From Gudongella sp964607545 (GTDB taxonomy: Bacteria > Bacillota > Clostridia > Tissierellales > Tissierellaceae): a DNA stretch of 7,261 nt. Shown piece by piece: positions 1 through 5,901 of the stretch. A program made the position numbers and the translations under genes. Where the stretch lies: positions 1-7,261 of the forward strand of contig CAZSLV010000093.1 in NCBI GenBank assembly GCA_964607545.1. Direction: 5' to 3'. The notes beneath the pieces are model-generated. The model ran no database searches. It was not told the origin of the DNA and was given only the letters and a program-made list of their open reading frames with translations. The stretch's first letter is position 1, and every line of letters begins with the position of its first letter.

Positions 1-31
1 CTGTCATCCAGAGCGAAAGCGAAGGATCTAA
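1..31. repeat. Partial intergenic repeat (GAGCGAA-GCGAAGGATCT type)
   Basis: The first bases read TGTCATCCAGAGCGAAAGCG followed by AAGGATCT. From memory this closely matches a short dispersed intergenic repeat seen in many Firmicute and other bacterial genomes, usually written TGTCATCCTGAGCGAAGCGA plus AGGATCT. The copy here has an A for T and one extra A. ATCC near its left end can pair with GGAT near its right end around a GC-GAAA-GC core, so it may fold. The window starts inside or at the edge of the element, so its true left boundary is unknown. Orientation is arbitrary. The identification rests on pattern recognition; no second copy is present in this window. Confidence 0.5.
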
Positions 32-77
32 TCTTTTAAACTGTGAAATTGTAACTGAACTAAATAAGGAGGTTTTT

Positions 78-1028
78 ATGTACTCAGGATATTTAACTGA
101 TGTTGAGGGTATAAAGGTTGGCCATGCCCAGGATAATAAAGCTGCAACAGGGTGCACGGCTATTATATGTGAAGAAGGTGCTACAGGCGGGGTTGATGTA
201 AGAGGGTCTGCACCAGGTACGCGAGAAACAGATCTTTTTAGGGCAGAAAATACAGTTGATAAGGTCCATGCCATAGTATTAACAGGTGGTTCAGCCTTTG
301 GCTTAGAAGCAGGATCTGGTACCATGAAATACCTTGAAGAAAAGGGTATTGGCATAGATGTAGGGGTTGCAAGAGTACCAATAGTTGCATCTTGTGTAAT
401 ATTTGACCTAGCAATAGGTAACCCCAATATAAGGCCAGATTTTTCTATGGGCTATCTTGCAGCCAAAAATGCTAGCTTTGAAGAAAATAAGCAAGGGTGT
501 GTTGGTTGTGGGTCTGGGGCAAGTGTAGGAAAGATTCTAGGGCCAGAAAATTCCATGAAGTCAGGACTTGGAAGTGCAAGCTTAGTTGTAGGTGATTTAG
601 TAGTATCTGCCATGATTTGTTTAAATTCCTTTGGGGATATATATAAGGGGGATAAGCAAATTGGAGGAGTATATGATTATAAGAATAAAAAGCTCCTGTC
701 TACGATAGATATTATGAAGTCTAAAGCTGCAAACATAGAATTTTTAAATACAAATACAACCATAGGAGTAGTGGCAACAAATGCCATCCTTACAAAAGCC
801 CAAGGTAATAAAATTGCTTCTGTCTCCCACAATGGACTTGCAAGGACTATAAGGCCAGTCCATACCCTAGTTGATGGGGATACAATATTTACAATGGCCA
901 CAAATAAAGTTAAGGCAGATATTAATTTAATATCTGTATTGGCTGTAGAAGCAGTTGAAAAGGCTGTAATTAACGCCCTTGAATCTGCCAAGTCTTATGG
1001 TGAGATTCTCTCTTGGAGAGATTTGTAG
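78..1028 (+). CDS. P1 family (DmpA/S58) N-terminal-nucleophile aminopeptidase
   Basis: A 316-residue protein of the P1/DmpA family, cytoplasmic enzymes that cut themselves into two chains and then release N-terminal residues (L-aminopeptidase/D-Ala-amidase or beta-peptidyl aminopeptidase activity in characterised members). The N-terminal region has GIKVGHA (11-17), a TGCTAI stretch (24-29), DVRGSAPGTRETD (40-52) and the strongly conserved VLTGGSAFGLEA (67-78). The expected self-cleavage site is in NTNTTIGVVATNA (224-236): by family analogy the cut falls after Asn226 and exposes Thr227 as nucleophile. There is no signal peptide or membrane segment. The ATG start is fixed by AAGGAGGT at 66-73, five bases upstream. 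No clear promoter is visible in the 77 bases before it. The substrate cannot be told from sequence. The next gene is a probable pantothenate transporter, but it has its own leader and promoter. Confidence 0.93.
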   Translation: MYSGYLTDVEGIKVGHAQDNKAATGCTAIICEEGATGGVDVRGSAPGTRETDLFRAENTVDKVHAIVLTGGSAFGLEAGSGTMKYLEEKGIGIDVGVARVPIVASCVIFDLAIGNPNIRPDFSMGYLAAKNASFEENKQGCVGCGSGASVGKILGPENSMKSGLGSASLVVGDLVVSAMICLNSFGDIYKGDKQIGGVYDYKNKKLLSTIDIMKSKAANIEFLNTNTTIGVVATNAILTKAQGNKIASVSHNGLARTIRPVHTLVDGDTIFTMATNKVKADINLISVLAVEAVEKAVINALESAKSYGEILSWRDL

Positions 1029-1038
1029 TAGAAAGTCA

Positions 1039-1067
1039 TTGTAATTATGGCTTAGACTATGTATAAT
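1039..1067 (+). promoter_or_regulatory. Sigma-A-type promoter for panT-coaX
   Basis: TTGTAA (1039-1044) and TATAAT (1062-1067) are separated by 17 bases. The -10 box is perfect and the -35 box matches TTGACA at four of six positions. Transcription should start near 1074, giving a leader of about 100 bases before the GTG at 1173. The promoter begins only 11 bases after the stop codon of the upstream peptidase gene, which suggests that panT-coaX is a separate transcription unit. Confidence 0.6.
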
Positions 1068-1078
1068 AATTTGGTAAA

Positions 1079-1161
1079 AGCTAATATCCAAGTTTGGAAT
1101 TAGACTAATTTTTAAAAGAAAAGTAGCAAAAATACGACTGGTATCCATAGGAACTAGAGCG
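1079..1161 (+). promoter_or_regulatory. Tandem bulged-A hairpins in the panT-coaX leader (pan-like RNA candidate)
   Basis: Two hairpins share one plan. Hairpin 1 (1081-1103) has CTAAT pairing with ATTAG, one bulged A at 1086 on the 5' side, then TCCAA pairing with TTGGA. Hairpin 2 (1138-1157) has CTGGT pairing with ACTAG (one G-U pair), one bulged A at 1143, then TCC pairing with GGA around an ATA loop. Both are followed by an unpaired A (1104, 1158). The copies differ at paired positions in a way that keeps pairing, including A1084-T1100 replaced by G1141-C1154. Hairpin 2 ends three bases before the GGAGGG ribosome binding site. The published pan motif, found upstream of pantothenate synthesis genes, is as I recall also built on hairpins with conserved bulged adenosines. 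Membership of that family is inferred. The arms can also cross-pair between hairpins, so a switch is possible. Hairpin 1 plus the T run at 1109-1113 could alternatively be a weak terminator. Confidence 0.5.
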
Positions 1162-1172
1162 GAGGGATAAAT

Positions 1173-1922
1173 GTGAGAAAAAAGAAAAATTTTGATGTAA
1201 GAAAATTAACAATAATTGGGGTACTAGGGGCCATATCAGTAGTTCTTGGATTAACACCCCTAGGTTTTATACCCATAGGACCAACCAGGGCAACTATAAT
1301 GCATATACCCGTTATAATAGGGGCAATTATAGAAGGACCTGTAGTTGGGGCCCTGGTAGGCTTAATATTTGGCTTATTTAGCATATACCAAGCAATTACT
1401 GCACCAACCCCTGTAAGCTTTGTATTTTTAAACCCCCTAGTTTCAGTTTTGCCAAGGGTTTTAATAGGTATAACTTCTTATTATACTTATAGGGCCTTAA
1501 GTGGGATAGGGCAAAAGAATACATTTAGGCTGTTAAATTTAGTTTGGATTATAATAACAGGTTACCTAGCTTATGGAATTTATCAAAATATTGTAGTCTT
1601 TACAAGTATATGGCCTGTTTTAATAAACATCCTCTTACTGTTAATTGTATATGGTATGATTTATTTTACAGCAAAAAAACTTAAATCAAAGGCCTTAGAT
1701 GTAATTGTTGCAACAGTAGTGGGTACAATGACCAATACTGTCGGAGTCCTTACCATGATATATATTTTCTTTGGCGAGCGGTTTGTAGAGGCCCTTGGCC
1801 AAAGCAAGGAATTTGCTCTAAAGGCAATTGTTGCAATAGGGGTTACAAATGGGATCCCTGAGTCAATAATTGCAATTATCATTGTGACAAGTGTCGTAGT
1901 AAATCTTAAGAAGAATAGATAA
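1173..1922 (+). CDS. panT: ECF transporter S component, probable pantothenate transporter PanT
   Basis: A 249-residue, very hydrophobic protein with about six predicted membrane helices (roughly 11-33, 41-72, 85-106, 121-166 as one or two, 176-200, 216-243). The N-terminal block from GFIPIGPTRATIMHIPVIIG (31-50) through EGPVVGALVGLIFGLFS (54-70) is typical of energy-coupling-factor S components, which bind a vitamin in the membrane and dock on an EcfA/EcfT module. A G16-xxx-A20 small-residue pattern in helix 1 is in the place where S components contact EcfT. No ecfA or ecfT is nearby, so it probably uses a shared module (group II). Pantothenate is inferred from resemblance to PanT and from coaX starting 15 bases downstream. 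The start is GTG at 1173, seven bases after GGAGG. An ATG two bases upstream is followed at once by TGA. Confidence 0.85.
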   Translation: MRKKKNFDVRKLTIIGVLGAISVVLGLTPLGFIPIGPTRATIMHIPVIIGAIIEGPVVGALVGLIFGLFSIYQAITAPTPVSFVFLNPLVSVLPRVLIGITSYYTYRALSGIGQKNTFRLLNLVWIIITGYLAYGIYQNIVVFTSIWPVLINILLLLIVYGMIYFTAKKLKSKALDVIVATVVGTMTNTVGVLTMIYIFFGERFVEALGQSKEFALKAIVAIGVTNGIPESIIAIIIVTSVVVNLKKNR

Positions 1923-1937
1923 AATAGAGGTGGATAA

Positions 1938-2714
1938 ATGTTACTAGCTATAGATGTGGGTAATACAAATATTGTATTTGGTGGTTTCGAAGGAGAAAAA
2001 TTAGTTTATGACTGGAGGATATCTTCAGACAAAGAAAAAACTTCAGATGAGTATGGCCTATTATTTGATCAAATCTTTCAATACAATGGAATTGATAGAA
2101 GTGAAGTATCAGATATTATTATATCTTCAGTAGTTCCCACATTGATGCATACTTTACCAGCCATGAGTCAAAGATATTTTAAAATAGATCCCCTGGTTAT
2201 TGGTCCAGGTGTAAAAACAGGGATGAATATTAAATATGACAATCCAAGAGAAGTTGGGGCAGATAGGATAGTAAATGCTGTTGCAGGGTATGAAAGGTAC
2301 GGGGGCCCCCTAATAGTTGTAGACTTTGGTACAGCTAATACATTTTGCTTTATTAATAAAGAAGGGGACTATATGGGAGGGGTAATAACTCCTGGTATCA
2401 AGATATCTTCTGAAGCTTTATTTTTAAGAACTGCAAAATTACCAAAGGTAGAAATATTAAAACCTGAAAAAGTAGTAGGAAGAAATACAATAGAAAGCAT
2501 ACAGTCAGGGCTTGTCTATGGGTATACAGGTATGGTAGATGCCATAATTGAAAAGATAATTGAGGAAATGAAACTTACAAGGGAAGAAGTAACAGTGATT
2601 TCTACAGGAGGGTTTTCCACATTGATAGGTAGTGGAAGTAAGTATATCCAACATAGTGATAAGTTTCTAACCCTAGAAGGACTTAGGATAATATATGAAA
2701 GAAACAAAAAGTAA
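1938..2714 (+). CDS. coaX: Type III pantothenate kinase
   Basis: This enzyme phosphorylates pantothenate with ATP to 4'-phosphopantothenate, the first committed step of coenzyme A synthesis, in the cytoplasm. Its 258 residues match the usual length of bacterial CoaX. Family motifs are in order: the N-terminal phosphate-binding DVGNTN (6-11), GPGVKTGM (89-96), the pantothenate-binding GADR (107-110), the second phosphate loop DFGTANTF (129-136), ITPGI (150-154) and STGG (222-225). The catalytic aspartate should be Asp129 of DFGTA. Type III kinases resist CoA feedback and depend on monovalent cations in characterised members. The start has GAGGTGG at 1927-1933, four bases upstream. Being 15 bases from the transporter gene makes a salvage pair: import and trapping of vitamin B5. 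The stop codon lies inside a terminator-like hairpin. An unusual GGGGGCCCCC palindrome encodes part of residues 122-125. Confidence 0.97.
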   Translation: MLLAIDVGNTNIVFGGFEGEKLVYDWRISSDKEKTSDEYGLLFDQIFQYNGIDRSEVSDIIISSVVPTLMHTLPAMSQRYFKIDPLVIGPGVKTGMNIKYDNPREVGADRIVNAVAGYERYGGPLIVVDFGTANTFCFINKEGDYMGGVITPGIKISSEALFLRTAKLPKVEILKPEKVVGRNTIESIQSGLVYGYTGMVDAIIEKIIEEMKLTREEVTVISTGGFSTLIGSGSKYIQHSDKFLTLEGLRIIYERNKK

Positions 2715-2739
2715 GTGGCTAAGCCCCTTACTTTTATTT
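2707..2739 (+). terminator. Intrinsic terminator-like hairpin overlapping the coaX stop
   Basis: AAAAGTAAG (2707-2715) pairs perfectly with CTTACTTTT (2727-2735). Inside it, after one T-C mismatch, GGC (2717-2719) pairs with GCC (2723-2725) around a TAA loop. The 3' arm runs into TTTTATTT, and the A-rich 5' arm means it may also work in the other direction. The coaX stop codon (2712-2714) lies in the 5' arm, so ribosomes finishing coaX would cover it. The dusB ATG is only 17 bases after the T-rich tail, which leaves no room for a new promoter. Confidence 0.75.
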
Positions 2740-2756
2740 CTAATAAGAGGGATAAG

Positions 2757-3734
2757 ATGAAAATTAATAACTTAAAGCTTAAAAATAATTTAATGCTAGC
2801 CCCGATGGCAGGCTTTACAGACATTGCCTTTAGGAAGATAGCAAGTGATATGGGGGCAGGCCTTCTTGTAAGCGAAATGGTTAGCGCCAAGGGGATTTAT
2901 TACAAGGATGTTAAAACCAATGAATTGATGGAAACCCATCCAGATGAGAATGCCATAGCCCTGCAAATATTTGGGTCTGATCCAAAAATTATGGGGGATG
3001 TTGTTAAAAGAAATTTAAATACAAGGCAAGATATAGATATTATTGACCTTAACTTAGGATGCCCAGCACCAAAGATTGTAAAAAATGGAGAAGGTAGTGC
3101 TCTTATGAAGGACCCTATCCTAGCGGGTAAGATCTTTGAAGAGGTTGTTAAAAGTTCAAATAAACCAGTTACAGTAAAAATTCGCATGGGGTGGAATAAA
3201 GATAGTATAAATGGGGTAGAAATTGCAAAGATAGCAGAAGATAAAGGAATAGGGGCTATCACAATCCATGCAAGGACTAGGGATATGTTTTACTCTGGAG
3301 TAGCAGATTGGTCCTATATAAGAAAAATTAAGGAAGCAGTAAAAATACCTGTGATTGGAAATGGGGACATAGTTAAGCCTAAAGATGCCCTAGATATGAT
3401 GGCTGAAACTGGATGCGATGGGGTAGCTATAGGCAGAGGGGCCCTTGGCAACCCCTGGATATTTAAAAGGATATTAAGATTATTAAACAAAGAAGAAGAT
3501 CAAATACCAAGCTATGATGAGATTATTGACCTTGCTATTTACCACCTTGAATTAGAATGTAGTATCAAGGGGGAGAGGGTGGGGGTAAGAGAGATGAGAA
3601 AGCAACTTGCTGCCTATTTAAAGGGTCTGAAGTCATCAAATACAATTAGAAACAAGATCAATACAATATGGGAAAAGGATGAAATCATAAGTCTTCTTTT
3701 AGATTATAAGGACTACCTGAAAGCCAATAATTAA
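2757..3734 (+). CDS. dusB: tRNA-dihydrouridine synthase, DusB type
   Basis: A flavin (FMN) enzyme that reduces specific uridines in tRNA to dihydrouridine using NADPH. It has 325 residues, normal for bacterial DusB, with a TIM barrel followed by a helical tRNA-binding domain. Visible motifs are the FMN-binding APMAGFTD (15-22), the catalytic cysteine in LNLGCP (98-103, Cys102), KIRMGW (141-146), HARTR (171-175), the phosphate-binding GNGD (201-204) and GRGALGNPW (226-234). I place the start at ATG 2757, with AGAGGG at 2746-2751 five bases upstream. An in-frame GTG at 2715 would add 14 residues, but it lies in the hairpin at the coaX stop and has no ribosome binding site. The subfamily call (DusB rather than DusA or DusC) rests on overall resemblance and on the greA-lysS neighbourhood. 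Expression must come from read-through past the hairpin or a promoter inside coaX. Confidence 0.95.
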   Translation: MKINNLKLKNNLMLAPMAGFTDIAFRKIASDMGAGLLVSEMVSAKGIYYKDVKTNELMETHPDENAIALQIFGSDPKIMGDVVKRNLNTRQDIDIIDLNLGCPAPKIVKNGEGSALMKDPILAGKIFEEVVKSSNKPVTVKIRMGWNKDSINGVEIAKIAEDKGIGAITIHARTRDMFYSGVADWSYIRKIKEAVKIPVIGNGDIVKPKDALDMMAETGCDGVAIGRGALGNPWIFKRILRLLNKEEDQIPSYDEIIDLAIYHLELECSIKGERVGVREMRKQLAAYLKGLKSSNTIRNKINTIWEKDEIISLLLDYKDYLKANN

Positions 3735-3752
3735 CCAATAATTGTATAAAGC

Positions 3753-3781
3753 TTGACAACAGGGGGGACCTTGAATATAAT
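3753..3781 (+). promoter_or_regulatory. Exact-consensus sigma-A promoter of greA-lysS
   Basis: TTGACA (3753-3758) and TATAAT (3776-3781) both match the consensus fully with the ideal 17-base spacer. Transcription should begin near 3788, leaving a leader of roughly 90 bases before the greA ATG. The spacer carries a run of six Gs (3762-3767), unusual in this AT-rich DNA. The promoter starts 18 bases after the dusB stop codon. I see no terminator between dusB and the promoter. Confidence 0.85.
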
Positions 3782-3830
3782 TGTTGCATACAACTCTGAT
3801 TTTGCATAATTTAGATAGAAGAATCAAGAA

Positions 3831-3863
3831 AAAATAAGGATAGGTAGAGGCCTTATTTTATTT
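3831..3863 (+). terminator. Terminator-like hairpin (attenuator candidate) in the greA leader
   Basis: AAAATAAGG (3831-3839) pairs perfectly with CCTTATTTT (3851-3859) around an 11-base loop, and the 3' arm continues into ATTT. The nine-pair stem has only two G-C pairs, so it is modest. It lies about 45 bases after the predicted transcription start and ends just before the AAAGGAG ribosome binding site of greA. It may stop dusB read-through, attenuate greA, or both. Confidence 0.55.
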
Positions 3864-3878
3864 AAAGGAGAGAGTTTA

Positions 3879-4355
3879 ATGTCAGAAAAAGAAGTATTTT
3901 TAACTCGTGAGGGCTTTGATAAGCTCGAAGTAGAGTTAGAGGAAGCAAAGATTGTTAAGAGAAAAGAAGTAGCTGAGAGAATTAGACAAGCCCTAGACTT
4001 TGGAGATATTAGTGAAAACTCAGAATATGACCAGGCTAAAAATGAACAAGCTCAGTTAGAAGAGAGAATAGCTAAGATTGAATCTATTTTAAGGAATGCA
4101 AAACTTATAGAAGATGAAGAAATTTCCACAGATATCGTTGGGATAGGGTCTAAGGTTGTAGTTCTTGATATAGAGTATAATGAAGAAATGGAATATATAA
4201 TAGTTGGGTCTGCAGAGGCAAATCCACAAAATGGAAGAATTTCAAATGAATCTCCAGTTGGCAAGGCCCTACTTGGAAGCAAGCAAGGTCAAGTAGTAGA
4301 TGTAAGTGTACCAGATGGAGTATTAAAATATCAAATACAAAAGATAGCAAGGTAA
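3879..4355 (+). CDS. greA: Transcription elongation factor GreA
   Basis: GreA binds RNA polymerase, enters the secondary channel and stimulates cleavage of backtracked transcripts, rescuing stalled complexes. The 158 residues match the family length. Residues 1-75 form the N-terminal antiparallel coiled coil and 80-158 the FKBP-like C-terminal domain. The acidic coiled-coil tip is GDISENSEY (42-50), where Asp43 and Glu46 correspond to the catalytic-tip residues Asp41 and Glu44 of E. coli GreA. The C-terminal block has IISNESPVGKALLG-like residues at about 121-133. AAAGGAG at 3864-3870 lies eight bases before the ATG. lysS starts 19 bases after the stop codon, so the two are probably co-transcribed from the consensus promoter at 3753. 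The terminator-like hairpin in its leader suggests control at the level of transcript elongation. Confidence 0.97.
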   Translation: MSEKEVFLTREGFDKLEVELEEAKIVKRKEVAERIRQALDFGDISENSEYDQAKNEQAQLEERIAKIESILRNAKLIEDEEISTDIVGIGSKVVVLDIEYNEEMEYIIVGSAEANPQNGRISNESPVGKALLGSKQGQVVDVSVPDGVLKYQIQKIAR

Positions 4356-4374
4356 AAAAAGAGGAGGTACTTGT

Positions 4375-5853
4375 ATGGAAACAGGACAACAAAGCTTAAA
4401 TGAAATGCTCTTAATAAGGCGAGAAAAACTTAAGAAACTAATAGAAAAGGGTAAGAATCCTTTTATTATAGAAAAATTTGACTATTCTCACCATAGCGAG
4501 TATATAAAGGCTAATTTTGAGGAATTAGAGGGTCAAGAAGTAGCTGTTTCAGGTAGGATTATGTCTAGAAGAGGCCATGGTAAAGTAAGCTTTATGGACA
4601 TACAAGATGCCCAAGGAAGAATTCAAATATTTGCTAAGTTAGATAACTTAGGTGAAGAAGAGTATGAAGACCTATCATACTTAGATATTGGAGATATTGT
4701 AGGAGCTGTGGGGAATGTTTTTAAAACCCAAACAGGAGAAGTATCCATAAAGGCCAGCAAGGTAATCTTGCTTACAAAATCCCTTCAAATACTACCAGAA
4801 AAATTTCATGGACTAAAAGACCAAGACTTAAGATATAGACAAAGGTATGTTGATTTAATAGTAAATCCAGAAGTCAAGGACACCTTTATCTTAAGGTCGA
4901 AAATTATAAAGGCAGTTAGAGAGTACTTAGATGAGAGAGGTTTTTTAGAAGTAGAGACACCTATTTTAAGTACAGTAGCAGGAGGAGCAAATGCAAGACC
5001 ATTTGCAACCCACCACAATGCTCTAGATATAGATATGTATCTTAGAATAGCAAATGAGTTATACTTAAAAAGACTAATAGTTGGTGGTTTTGAGAAGGTT
5101 TATGAAATGGGGAGGATGTTTAGAAACGAAGGAATGAGCCCTAAACATAACCCTGAGTTTACCAACATGGAACTTTACCAAGCCTATGTAGACTATGAAG
5201 AAATAATGAGACTTACAGAAAACCTATTTGCCTATGTTGCAGAAAAAACCCTAGGCACTACAAAGATAAACTATCAAGGTACAGAACTTGATGTAGCACC
5301 ACCATGGCAAAGAATGGATATGGCAGAGGCGGTAAAAAAATATACAGGTGTTGACTTTAGCTTAATCAATACAGATGAAGAAGCAAGAGCTATAGGCAAG
5401 GCAAAGGGGATAGAAGTAAAGGCTAGTATGACTAGGGGCCATATTATTTCTGAGATGTTTGAAGAATTTGTAGAAGAACACTTAATCCAACCTATCTTTA
5501 TAACAGGTCATCCAGTTGAAATTTCCCCTCTAGCTAAGAGGAATCCAGATGATCCTAGGATAACTAATAGGTTTGAAGCCTTTATTAATACATGGGAGTT
5601 AGCAAATGCATTTTCAGAGTTAAATGATCCAATTGACCAAAGGGAAAGATTTGAACAACAAGCAGAACAAAAAGAATCCGGAGATGAAGAAGCCCACCCA
5701 ATGGATACGGACTTTATAAATGCAATAGAAGTAGGTTTGCCACCAACTGGGGGATTAGGAATAGGTATAGACAGAATGATTATTCTTTATACAAATCAAC
5801 CTAGTATTAGGGACATACTCCTATTTCCAACTATGAAACCAATAGAAGATTAA
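4375..5853 (+). CDS. lysS: Lysyl-tRNA synthetase, class II
   Basis: This enzyme attaches lysine to tRNA-Lys using ATP in the cytoplasm. The protein has 492 residues, typical for bacterial LysS. An N-terminal OB-fold anticodon-binding domain covers about 55-135, including VSGRIMSRRGHGKVSFMDI (58-76). The class II catalytic domain follows: motif 1 around GFLEVETPIL (189-198), motif 2 FRNEGMSPKHNPEFTNME (249-266) with the ATP-binding Arg250, and motif 3 GLPPTGGLGIGIDRM (454-468) with Arg467. The substrate-pocket region reads RIANELYLKRL (224-234), where many homologues have Pro or Thr in place of Asn227, a mild variant. GAGGAGGT (4361-4368) lies six bases before the ATG. No T-box leader is present. 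It forms a pair with greA and ends in a terminator-like hairpin. Confidence 0.98.
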   Translation: METGQQSLNEMLLIRREKLKKLIEKGKNPFIIEKFDYSHHSEYIKANFEELEGQEVAVSGRIMSRRGHGKVSFMDIQDAQGRIQIFAKLDNLGEEEYEDLSYLDIGDIVGAVGNVFKTQTGEVSIKASKVILLTKSLQILPEKFHGLKDQDLRYRQRYVDLIVNPEVKDTFILRSKIIKAVREYLDERGFLEVETPILSTVAGGANARPFATHHNALDIDMYLRIANELYLKRLIVGGFEKVYEMGRMFRNEGMSPKHNPEFTNMELYQAYVDYEEIMRLTENLFAYVAEKTLGTTKINYQGTELDVAPPWQRMDMAEAVKKYTGVDFSLINTDEEARAIGKAKGIEVKASMTRGHIISEMFEEFVEEHLIQPIFITGHPVEISPLAKRNPDDPRITNRFEAFINTWELANAFSELNDPIDQRERFEQQAEQKESGDEEAHPMDTDFINAIEVGLPPTGGLGIGIDRMIILYTNQPSIRDILLFPTMKPIED

Positions 5854-5858
5854 TTACT

Positions 5859-5892
5859 AGTGGCAGATAAATTTCTGCCACTTTATTATTTT
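5859..5892 (+). terminator. Intrinsic terminator-like hairpin after lysS
   Basis: AGTGGCAGA (5859-5867) and TCTGCCACT (5874-5882) form a perfect nine-pair stem with a six-base loop (TAAATT), followed by TTATTATTTT. This is a good intrinsic terminator starting five bases after the lysS stop codon. The next gene's ribosome binding site (GGAGG, 5893-5897) begins directly after the T-rich tail. Confidence 0.85.
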
Positions 5893-5901
5893 GGAGGATA
5901 T

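Noticed and set aside
1007..1022. TCTCTC-TTG-GAGAGA hairpin at the end of the peptidase gene as a terminator
   Set aside because: The stem is only six pairs, the loop is three bases and just three Ts follow. It lies in the coding sequence before the stop codon. It could contribute weakly but is not convincing.
1081..1113. Hairpin plus T run as an ordinary terminator of the peptidase gene
   Set aside because: It lies downstream of a good promoter, the T run starts six bases after the stem, and a matching second hairpin lies further downstream without a T run. A leader RNA role fits better, though weak termination remains possible.
1029..1172. Known vitamin riboswitches (TPP, FMN, cobalamin, preQ1) or a T-box in the panT leader
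   Set aside because: None of their conserved cores could be found, and the leader is too short for most of them.
2715..2756. GTG at 2715 as the dusB start, adding 14 residues
   Set aside because: It lies inside the coaX terminator hairpin and has no ribosome binding site. ATG 2757 has AGAGGG five bases upstream and gives the family's usual N-terminus.
2516..3262. Long open frames on the - strand opposite coaX and dusB
   Set aside because: They lie antisense to well-recognised genes, have unlikely composition, no ribosome binding sites and no recognisable domains.
3724..3743. Direct repeat CCAATAATT twice across the dusB stop codon
   Set aside because: Nine AT-rich bases repeated once at 11-base spacing is easily chance in this composition, and nothing else supports a function.
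5860..5901. GTG at 5860 as the glycosyltransferase start
   Set aside because: It is in the 5' arm of the lysS terminator and has no ribosome binding site. ATG 5902 follows GGAGG and begins the usual beta-strand (KILNIIS).
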